From positions 1 through 32,057 of the forward strand of contig DJBL01000146.1 of assembly GCA_002435595.1 (NCBI GenBank): a stretch of 32,057 nt of DNA, read 5' to 3'. Below are positions 24,076-30,440 of this stretch, in pieces (positions within the stretch are counted from its first letter, which is position 1; each line of letters begins with the position of its first letter). The DNA is from Stenotrophomonas maltophilia (GTDB lineage Bacteria; Pseudomonadota; Gammaproteobacteria; Xanthomonadales; Xanthomonadaceae). Position numbers and translations under genes: made by a program. Under the pieces are notes generated by a model, which made no database searches, was not told the origin of the DNA, and saw only the letters and a list, made by a program, of their open reading frames with translations.

Positions 24076-24137
24076 GCACTGCATGGCAACGCGGTAGCGC
24101 CGGTCATCAGGGGGATCACCTGCAAGGGAGCAAACGG

Positions 24138-25019
24138 ATGCGAAGCAACGCGGGATGGACGGGCGGCGGACTCGCCCTGGGCTTGATGCTGGCGTGCGGC
24201 AATGTACAGGCCGCCGATGTGGTGGGGGTGGCGTTCGTGCACGGCACCGGCAAGCAGACTGACGCACGCACGGACTACTGGCAGCCGGCGATCATCGACA
24301 CGGTGCGCCAGGGGCTGCCCAACAGCAGCAACTACACGGTGGTGAACTGCGATTTCGAACAGTACATGTGGAAGGCCGAGGCGGCCGGCTGCCTGGCCGG
24401 CCAGCTGACCACGTTCATCAACAGCAAGGGCATCACCAGACTGGTAGTGATCACCCATTCCAACGGCGGCAACGTGGTGCGCTGGATCCTGTCCAACCCC
24501 ACCTACGACGCCCGTTACCCGAAGATCATCCAGACCATCAGCAAGGTCACCGCGCTGGCGCCGTCGTCGGCCGGCACCCCGCTGGCCGATGCCGCGCTCA
24601 ACGGCAACGCCTTCGAATCGTCGGTGGGCTGGCTGCTGGGCTACAAGAACGATGCGGTGCGCCAGCAGCAGGTGGCCCACATGGCCACCTACAACGCACA
24701 GAACCTGTACGGCACGGCCGGGCGCCCGGCGCTGCCCAGGGTGTTCCGTGCGGTGGTCGGCTCGGACGTGGAGTCGGCGGTGTGGGACAGCAACAGCTAC
24801 TGCGGCGGCTATGCGCAGAACGTCGGCCTGGAGTTCACCCAGAACTGGTTGAACAGCTGCTCGGACGGGTTCCTGGAATGCAGCAGCCAGAGGGCGGCCG
24901 GCACGCTGTGGTTCACCGACAAGGCGCGCACCAACGGCGCCGAACCGCTGAGCCACAACCAGAGCCGCCGCGAGTGCTTCGGCCTGGGCACGATCCTGCG
25001 CAACGACCTGACCCTGTGA
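24138..25019 (+). CDS. Secreted alpha/beta hydrolase, lipase-like
   Basis: The 293-residue protein has a signal peptide (cleavage near VQAAD, residue 25) and an alpha/beta hydrolase fold: an early oxyanion-type segment AFVHGTGKQ, the nucleophile motif VITHSNGG with Ser108, and a likely catalytic His in LSHNQSRREC near the end. Several Cys residues in the C-terminal half suggest disulphides. HSNGG departs from the usual G-H-S-x-G of lipases. The start at 24138 has AGGGAG seven bases upstream. The next gene, a DUF4785 protein, follows after 10 bases, so the pair is an operon. The substrate is unknown. Confidence 0.82.
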   Translation: MRSNAGWTGGGLALGLMLACGNVQAADVVGVAFVHGTGKQTDARTDYWQPAIIDTVRQGLPNSSNYTVVNCDFEQYMWKAEAAGCLAGQLTTFINSKGITRLVVITHSNGGNVVRWILSNPTYDARYPKIIQTISKVTALAPSSAGTPLADAALNGNAFESSVGWLLGYKNDAVRQQQVAHMATYNAQNLYGTAGRPALPRVFRAVVGSDVESAVWDSNSYCGGYAQNVGLEFTQNWLNSCSDGFLECSSQRAAGTLWFTDKARTNGAEPLSHNQSRRECFGLGTILRNDLTL

Positions 25020-25029
25020 GGAGCACACG

Positions 25030-26238
25030 ATGACTTCAAGACTGATGATCGCCGTGGCCGTGGCTGCCGCGCTGGTGGCCCTGCCGCTGCAGGCCGCACA
25101 ACCGTTGCTGCCGGCGCGCGGCACCGACCAGGTGGCCCCGCGCGTGGAAAGCGCGCCGCTGCCGGCCGCCGATATCGAACGCGCCCCGGTGAGCTTCGCC
25201 TGGGCGCTGGATCCGGCCCAGGCCCTGAGCGCGCCGGCCCCGTTCGTGGCCACCAGCCGCAGCTACTGGGAAATGGTCGATGCGGCGACCCTGCAACGCG
25301 GCCTGGAGCTGCCGCTGACCGCACCGGATGCGGTGATCCAGATCAGCCCGGTGCAGGGCGCGCGTGCGTTGGCCCCGGAGCAGTGGCAGGTGCGCGACCC
25401 GGCCGGCACGCTGGCGGTGGACAAGGTGGTGGATGCCCAGCAGTTGCGCGCGGCGGGGATGAGCGTGGGCCAGGGCACGGCGATGGTGCGCACCGGGCGT
25501 ACCGCTGCGGCGGGCACGTACCGCCTGCAGAGCGCGCAGGCCCAGGGCCGCTACGTGGTGCAGGTGCTCGAGGCCAACAGCACGGTGGCCCTGCAGCTGC
25601 AGGCCGACCGCCAGCAGGTGCTGGCCGGCGGCAGCGTGGCGCTGACGGCGCGTCTGCTGGATGACGGCGGCACGGCGGCGCTGGCCCGTGGCAAGGCCAC
25701 TGGGCGGGCGCTGGCCGCGGGGGGCGAGGCGCTGCTGGTGGCGCCTGATGGCCGCAGCTGGCCGGTGCCGCTGGTGGTGGGCAAGCAGGGGCTCACCGCG
25801 CAGGTGGCCATTCCGCAGGCGCTGGGCCAGGTGCAGGGGCTGTGGGAGCTGCAGGCCTTCGTCAGCGGCAACGGCGTCCAGCGCGATGCCAAGGTCGCCT
25901 TCGCGGTAGCCCAGCCGACGGCGCGCTTCAGTGGCCAGGTGGCGGTGGACCGTGCCCGGCGCACGCTGACCCTGCCGTTGCAGATCGGGGCACCGGGCCG
26001 CTACGAAGCACGCGGCACGCTGTATGCGACCGGCCCGGATGGCCAGCTGCGGCCGGTGGCGCAGGCGCACAGCGCGGCCTGGTTCAATGCGGCGGGCAGC
26101 GCCGAGCTGGAGCTGCCGTTCGCCAGCGTGGCGCTGCCGCGCGGGTACGCAGCCCCGTTTGAACTGCGCGACCTGCAGCTGCAGGATCAGGGCCGGATGG
26201 CCCCGATCGAGTCACGCGCGCTGGCGGTGACGTTCTAG
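25030..26238 (+). CDS. DUF4785-like exported protein
   Basis: The 402-residue protein has a signal peptide (cleavage near LQAA, residue 23) and a beta-rich body consistent with DUF4785. It contains repeated beta-sandwich-like stretches in the middle (DRQQVLAGGSVALTARLLDD) and C-terminal half. There are no catalytic motifs and almost no Cys. It is co-transcribed with the lipase-like gene just upstream, so it may help fold, inhibit or present that enzyme outside the inner membrane. That link is inferred from adjacency only. Confidence 0.8.
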   Translation: MTSRLMIAVAVAAALVALPLQAAQPLLPARGTDQVAPRVESAPLPAADIERAPVSFAWALDPAQALSAPAPFVATSRSYWEMVDAATLQRGLELPLTAPDAVIQISPVQGARALAPEQWQVRDPAGTLAVDKVVDAQQLRAAGMSVGQGTAMVRTGRTAAAGTYRLQSAQAQGRYVVQVLEANSTVALQLQADRQQVLAGGSVALTARLLDDGGTAALARGKATGRALAAGGEALLVAPDGRSWPVPLVVGKQGLTAQVAIPQALGQVQGLWELQAFVSGNGVQRDAKVAFAVAQPTARFSGQVAVDRARRTLTLPLQIGAPGRYEARGTLYATGPDGQLRPVAQAHSAAWFNAAGSAELELPFASVALPRGYAAPFELRDLQLQDQGRMAPIESRALAVTF

Positions 26239-26247
26239 GCCAGGCGG

Positions 26248-26321
26248 GCGACGGGGGCGAGAGCCTCCGTCGCACGTGGGTGTCGTGCGTCCGGCGGCCC
26301 GGCATCCACGGCGGGGCCGCC
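26248..26321. terminator. Two hairpins between convergent genes
   Basis: An 11-bp stem with a GAGA (GNRA) loop (26248-26273, one G-T wobble) and a GGCGGCCC/GGGCCGCC stem (26293-26321) fill most of the 96-base gap between the DUF4785 gene (plus) and the ABC ATPase (minus). No T tract is present. Confidence 0.55.
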
Positions 26322-26334
26322 TGCCGCGCCGGGT

Positions 26335-27165
26335 TCACCCGGCGAACGCGCTCAGCCGGCCATCCTGCTCCAGCACCTGGATCGGGCCGCCGAACACCTC
26401 CGACAACGGGCCATCGCGCAGCAGCGCGGCGCGGCTGCCGTCGGCCACGATGCGACCGCCGCGCAGCAGCACCACCCGCTCGATCTCCGGGATGATCTCT
26501 TCGATGTGGTGGGTGACCAGCACCAGCGTGATGCCCTCGGCGGCCAGGGCGCGCATGGTGGCGATTAGCTGCTGGCGCGCGATCAGGTCCAGGCCGGTGG
26601 ACGGCTCGTCCAGCAGCAGCGCCTGCGGGCGGTTGACCAGCGCCCGGGCGATCAGCACCCGGCGGGTCTCACCGGCCGACAGCTCGGCATAGCCGCGCTG
26701 CAGCAGCGGCAGCGCGCCGGCCAGGGCCAGGGTTTCACGCACGCGCTGGCGCATGTCGGCGGTGACCTCGCGGAAGGCGGGCACCACGAAGCTGGCGAAG
26801 AAGCCCGACAGCACCGCTTCCTCCACGGTCAGCCCGGGCATGTCGGCCAGGTTGCTGCTCAAATCGCCGGTGACGATGCCCAGCTGCGAGCGCAGGCGGT
26901 CCACCTGCCAGCGGTTCTGGCCCAGCACCCGCACCGCCACGCTGCCGTCGGCATGCGCCAGCGGGTACAGCTCGCGGGTGATCAGCTTGATGAAAGAGGA
27001 CTTGCCGCAGCCGTTGGGGCCCAGCAGCGCGGTGTGCTGGCCCTGCGCGATGCGCAGGCTGAGGTCGTGCAGGACCCGGACCTGGCCGCGGATGACGCAG
27101 GCGCGGTCCAGTTCGATCAGGGGGGCAGGGGCGCCGACCGGCGCCGGGGAGGCTACGACTGTCAT
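26335..27165 (-). CDS. Stand-alone ABC transporter ATP-binding protein
   Basis: The 276-residue ATPase has a full set of ABC motifs: Walker A GPNGCGKSS (49-57), signature LSAGETRR, Walker B ALLLDEPSTG and the H-loop VTHHIEE. It resembles ModF/YlmA-like ATPases that stand alone. No permease or binding protein is adjacent, so the transported substrate, or even a transport role, is unknown. The ATG at 27165 precedes the conserved domain by about 16 residues; longer starts are possible. It is divergent from the desaturase gene. Confidence 0.9.
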   Translation of the reverse strand: MTVVASPAPVGAPAPLIELDRACVIRGQVRVLHDLSLRIAQGQHTALLGPNGCGKSSFIKLITRELYPLAHADGSVAVRVLGQNRWQVDRLRSQLGIVTGDLSSNLADMPGLTVEEAVLSGFFASFVVPAFREVTADMRQRVRETLALAGALPLLQRGYAELSAGETRRVLIARALVNRPQALLLDEPSTGLDLIARQQLIATMRALAAEGITLVLVTHHIEEIIPEIERVVLLRGGRIVADGSRAALLRDGPLSEVFGGPIQVLEQDGRLSAFAG

Positions 27166-27314
27166 GAATGCGCGGGCATGCTCACGAAGAGGGAAAACAA
27201 CTGAATGACTGCGCAAAAATCGCATCAGACGGATGAAGTTTGCAACTGCAGGCCCCATGATGTCCGAAGGTGTACCCGTTTCCTTGCTGGCCTGACACGG
27301 CCCGGAGTTCCGCG

Positions 27315-28517
27315 ATGCTCGATACGCTCCTCAACTTCCTGACCGGCGGTGTTGTCGGCCTCGGCTGGTGGGGCATGGCGCTGGTGCTGCTGGTGTTCAC
27401 CCAGCTGACCATCTTCGCCGTCACCTTGTACCTGCATCGCAGCCAGGCACACCGCGGCGTGGACTTCCATCCGGCCATCGCGCATTTCTTCCGCTTCTGG
27501 ACCTGGCTGACCACCTCGATGATCACCAAGGAGTGGGTGGCCATCCATCGCAAGCACCACGCCAAGGTGGAAACCGACGAAGACCCGCACAGCCCGGTCA
27601 CCAAGGGCATCGGCATGGTGTTCTGGCGTGGCGTGGAGCTGTACCGCGAGGCCCGTGCAATGCGTGCGGACATCGAGCAGTACGGCCGCGGCGCGCCAGA
27701 CGACTGGATCGAGCGCAAGCTCTACACCCCGCATGCCAACCTCGGCCCGGTCGCGCTGCTGGCCATCAACAGCCTGCTGTTCGGCCTGCCCGGCGTGGCC
27801 CTGTGGGCCATCCAGATGGCGTGGATCCCGTTCTGGGCCGCCGGCGTCATCAATGGCCTCGGCCACTGGTGGGGCTACCGCAACTTTGAATCGGCCGATA
27901 CCTCCACCAACCTCACCCCGTGGGCGTTCTGGGTAGGCGGTGAAGAGCTGCACAACAACCATCACGCCTTCCCCAGCTCGGCCCGCTTCTCCATGCGCCG
28001 CTGGGAGTTCGATATCGGCTGGGCGGTGATCCGCGGCCTGCAGGCAGTGCGTCTGGCCAAGGTGCTGCGCGTGGCGCCGAGCATGGACGTGCGCCCGAAC
28101 ATCGCCGTGCCCGATGCCGAGACCCTCAAGGCGCTGCTGTCGCACCGCTTCCAGGCGATGACCGATTACCAGCGCAACGTGTTCGTGCCGGCCCTGCGCG
28201 AGGAGGCCGCGATGGCCGGCGCCAAGCTGCGCAAGCTGCTGCCGCGCCGCATGCGCCGTGGGCTGGTCAACGATGGCCGCTGGCTCAAGCCGGACTGCCG
28301 CGCCCAGCTCAGCACCTGGGTCGAGCAGCGCCCGCGCATCCGCGTGCTGGTCGAACACCGCGCGCGCCTGGCCGCTCTGCTCGAAGCGCGCGGCAACGAT
28401 GCCGCCGAGCGCCTCAAGCTGCTGCAGGCCTGGTGCCACGAGGCTGAGGCCAGTGGCATCGCCGCGTTGCAGGCCTATGCGGCCCGCCTGAAGGGCTACG
28501 CACTCACGGCGCACTGA
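27315..28517 (+). CDS. Membrane fatty-acid desaturase (acyl-CoA/acyl-lipid type)
   Basis: The 400-residue protein inserts double bonds into acyl chains at the inner membrane using a di-iron centre. All three histidine boxes are present: HRSQAH (41-46), HRKHH (78-82) and HNNHH (213-217), with hydrophobic segments between them. Residues about 260-400 are a charged, basic, non-membrane extension rich in Arg and Leu that is longer than in compact delta-9 desaturases. CGGAG precedes the ATG at 27315. An EF-hand gene begins four bases after the stop. Confidence 0.93.
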   Translation: MLDTLLNFLTGGVVGLGWWGMALVLLVFTQLTIFAVTLYLHRSQAHRGVDFHPAIAHFFRFWTWLTTSMITKEWVAIHRKHHAKVETDEDPHSPVTKGIGMVFWRGVELYREARAMRADIEQYGRGAPDDWIERKLYTPHANLGPVALLAINSLLFGLPGVALWAIQMAWIPFWAAGVINGLGHWWGYRNFESADTSTNLTPWAFWVGGEELHNNHHAFPSSARFSMRRWEFDIGWAVIRGLQAVRLAKVLRVAPSMDVRPNIAVPDAETLKALLSHRFQAMTDYQRNVFVPALREEAAMAGAKLRKLLPRRMRRGLVNDGRWLKPDCRAQLSTWVEQRPRIRVLVEHRARLAALLEARGNDAAERLKLLQAWCHEAEASGIAALQAYAARLKGYALTAH

Positions 28518-28520
28518 CCG

Positions 28521-28889
28521 GTGCGTGCACTGCCGCACTCCCGCTGTGGAAAACGCCGCCTCGCGCGGCGTTTTTCCTGCGTGCTGCTGCTGGCTGGCAG
28601 CGCCGTGCAGGCCCAGGTGGCCGATACCGGCAGCTATCTGCAGCGCATGGATACCGACGGCGACGGCCGGGTCAGCGTGGAGGAATACGTGCAGTGGATG
28701 CTGTACGCCTTCGAACGCATGGACCGCAACGGCGACGGCGTGCTCAGCCCCGATGAGCTGCCCGGCGGCAAGGGCAGCCCGATTACCCGCGAGCAGCAGC
28801 GCCAGACCCTGGTGCAGCGTTTCCACAAGCAGGACGCCAACGGCGACGGCTACCTGAGCGCGAAGGAACTGGCGGCGCCGCCGCGTTGA
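28521..28889 (+). CDS. EF-hand calcium-binding exported protein
   Basis: The 122-residue protein has a basic n-region and hydrophobic segment (RRFSCVLLLAGSAVQAQ) that reads as a signal peptide, then three EF-hand loops: DTDGDGRVSVEE (44-55), DRNGDGVLSPDE (68-79) and DANGDGYLSAKE (105-116), each with canonical Asp/Asn/Gly and terminal Glu. It probably binds calcium in the periplasm. The start (GTG at 28521) is uncertain: it sits four bases after the desaturase stop without a good ribosome site. A terminator-like hairpin falls inside the signal-peptide codons. Confidence 0.78.
   Translation: MRALPHSRCGKRRLARRFSCVLLLAGSAVQAQVADTGSYLQRMDTDGDGRVSVEEYVQWMLYAFERMDRNGDGVLSPDELPGGKGSPITREQQRQTLVQRFHKQDANGDGYLSAKELAAPPR
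28549..28575 (+). terminator. Terminator-like hairpin inside the EF-hand gene
   Basis: AACGCCGC-CTCGC-GCGGCGTT forms an 8-bp stem (extended by A-T pairs) followed by TTTTT. It looks like a complete rho-independent terminator but lies inside the 5' codons of the EF-hand frame, 32 bases after the desaturase stop. It may end most desaturase transcripts and attenuate the EF-hand gene. Confidence 0.65.
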
Positions 28890-28920
28890 CGGCCCGGCGC
28901 ACCGGGCGCGGCCTGCTCGC

Positions 28921-28926
28921 TAGAAT
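28921..28926 (+). promoter_or_regulatory. mutM -10 element (TAGAAT)
   Basis: TAGAAT ends six bases before the mutM ATG. Transcription would start at or within a base or two of that ATG. No -35 of good quality was seen at 17 bases. Confidence 0.45.
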
Positions 28927-28932
28927 CCCCCC

Positions 28933-29745
28933 ATGCCCGAACTTCCCGAAGTAGAAACCACCCGTCGTGGCCTGGCCCCGCACCTGGAAGGCCGCCGCGT
29001 GCACGGCGTGATCCTGCGCCGCCCGGACCTGCGCTGGCCGATCCCCGAGGAGATCAGCACCCAGTTGCCCGGCCAGGCGATTCAGGGTGTGCGCCGGCGC
29101 GCCAAGTACCTGCTGCTCGATACCGCCCTGGGCAGCGCCGTACTGCACCTGGGCATGTCCGGCAGCCTGCGCGTGCTGCCCGGCGACACCCCCGTGCGCG
29201 CCCACGACCACGTGGACATCAGCCTGGACAACGGCCGCCTGCTGCGTTTCAACGACCCGCGCCGGTTCGGCAGCCTGCTCTGGCAGCCGGCCGGCCAGAC
29301 CCACACCCTGCTGGCCGGGCTGGGCCCGGAGCCGCTGGACGAGGGCTTCGACGGCGACTACCTGTTCGAGCGCAGCCGGGGGCGCAAGGCGCCGGTGAAG
29401 ACCTTCCTGATGGACCAGGGCATCGTGGTCGGGGTGGGCAACATCTACGCGGCCGAGAGCCTGTTCATGGCCGGCATCAGCCCGCTGCGCGAGGCCGGGA
29501 AGATCTCCCGCGAGCGCTACCAGCGCCTGGCCACGGCGGTGAAGCAGATCCTTGGGCACGCCATCACCCGCGGCGGCACCACCCTGCGCGACTTCATCAA
29601 CCCCGACGGTGCCCCGGGCTATTTCGAGCAGGAACTGCTGGTCTACGGGCGTGAAGGCCAGCCGTGCCGGCAGTGCGGGCGCCCGCTGCGCCACGCCACC
29701 ATCGGCCAGCGCGCCAGTGTCTGGTGCGGGCACTGCCAGCGCTGA
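28933..29745 (+). CDS. mutM: Formamidopyrimidine-DNA glycosylase
   Basis: MutM (Fpg) removes 8-oxoguanine and formamidopyrimidines from DNA and cleaves the abasic strand. The 270 residues match the family. The N-terminus is PELPEVE with the catalytic Pro2 and Glu3, followed by the conserved Lys in RRRAKYLLL, a helix-two-turn-helix with VGNIYAAE, and a C-terminal zinc finger CRQCGRP to CGHC. There is no Shine-Dalgarno before the ATG and a TAGAAT -10 sits six bases upstream, suggesting a leaderless transcript. Confidence 0.98.
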   Translation: MPELPEVETTRRGLAPHLEGRRVHGVILRRPDLRWPIPEEISTQLPGQAIQGVRRRAKYLLLDTALGSAVLHLGMSGSLRVLPGDTPVRAHDHVDISLDNGRLLRFNDPRRFGSLLWQPAGQTHTLLAGLGPEPLDEGFDGDYLFERSRGRKAPVKTFLMDQGIVVGVGNIYAAESLFMAGISPLREAGKISRERYQRLATAVKQILGHAITRGGTTLRDFINPDGAPGYFEQELLVYGREGQPCRQCGRPLRHATIGQRASVWCGHCQR

Positions 29746-29775
29746 GCCGTCTCACCTTCCTCGCTTGGGCGGCGG

Positions 29776-29781
29776 TATAGT
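29776..29781 (+). promoter_or_regulatory. Candidate -10 (TATAGT) for the sigma factor gene
   Basis: TATAGT lies 29 bases before the ATG at 29811, in the 65-base gap after mutM. The would-be -35 at 17 bases (CACCTT) is poor, so the promoter may need an activator or an alternative sigma factor. Confidence 0.35.
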
Positions 29782-29810
29782 CCGGCCAACGTCACCGGCG
29801 GGGGTGTGCG

Positions 29811-30377
29811 ATGGACGATGGCCCGGATATCACCGTATGGCTGGATTCAGCCCGCGCGGGCGACCGCGCCGCGCTGGACCGGGTCCTCACCCTGCTCTAC
29901 CAGGAACTGCACAGCATGGCCCGGCGCCAATTGGCCGGGCAGCAGGGGCGCACCCTGGATGCCACCTCGCTGGTCCACGAGTCCTACCTCAAGCTGTTGG
30001 GCGCCCGCGGCGGGGCCCGCTTCGAGGATCGCGCGCACTTCTTCGCCTACGCGGCCTCGGCCATGCGCAGCGTGGTGGTGGACTACGCGCGCAACCGTCT
30101 GGCGCGCAAGCGCGGCGGCGACCTCAAGCGGGTCGCCGAGATTCCGGAAAACAGCAGCAGCGGCGTGCGCCTGGACGAGGACCTGCTGGCCCTGGACGTG
30201 GCCCTGGCGCGTCTGCAGGCGGTCGACCACCACCTGGCCAAGGTGGTGGAGCTGCGCTACTTCGCCGGCTTGTCCGAGCAGGAAATCGCCGACCTGTGCC
30301 AGCGCTCGGAGCGCAGCATCCGTCGCGACTGGCAGAAGGCGCGGATGTTCCTGCTGGCCTCGGTGCGCGAGGACTGA
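29811..30377 (+). CDS. ECF sigma factor, kinase-associated type
   Basis: The 188-residue protein has ECF sigma regions 2 (about 25-95, with FFAYAASAMRSVVVDYAR) and 4 (about 130-180: VVELRYFAGLSEQEIADL, then RSIRRDWQKAR helix). It resembles the group often paired with Ser/Thr kinases. In that group region 2.2 lacks the usual acidic core contact and carries a phosphorylatable Thr/Ser; here DATSLVHESYLKLL (50-63) contains Thr52 and Ser53. The kinase gene follows 63 bases downstream on the same strand and no anti-sigma gene is present, so activation by phosphorylation is likely (inferred from Vibrio EcfP-PknT and Xanthomonas EcfK-PknS). GGGGG precedes the ATG. Confidence 0.92.
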   Translation: MDDGPDITVWLDSARAGDRAALDRVLTLLYQELHSMARRQLAGQQGRTLDATSLVHESYLKLLGARGGARFEDRAHFFAYAASAMRSVVVDYARNRLARKRGGDLKRVAEIPENSSSGVRLDEDLLALDVALARLQAVDHHLAKVVELRYFAGLSEQEIADLCQRSERSIRRDWQKARMFLLASVRED

Positions 30378-30440
30378 TCGGCGGCAACACGGTCCTGCGT
30401 GGCGGCGCGGGCGAAGTGGCATCGTTCGGGGAGCGGATCG

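Noticed and set aside
26335..27165. Lone ABC ATPase as part of a transporter with the desaturase or DUF4785 genes
   Set aside because: Neither neighbour is a permease or binding protein and both are on the opposite strand. No partner is in the window.
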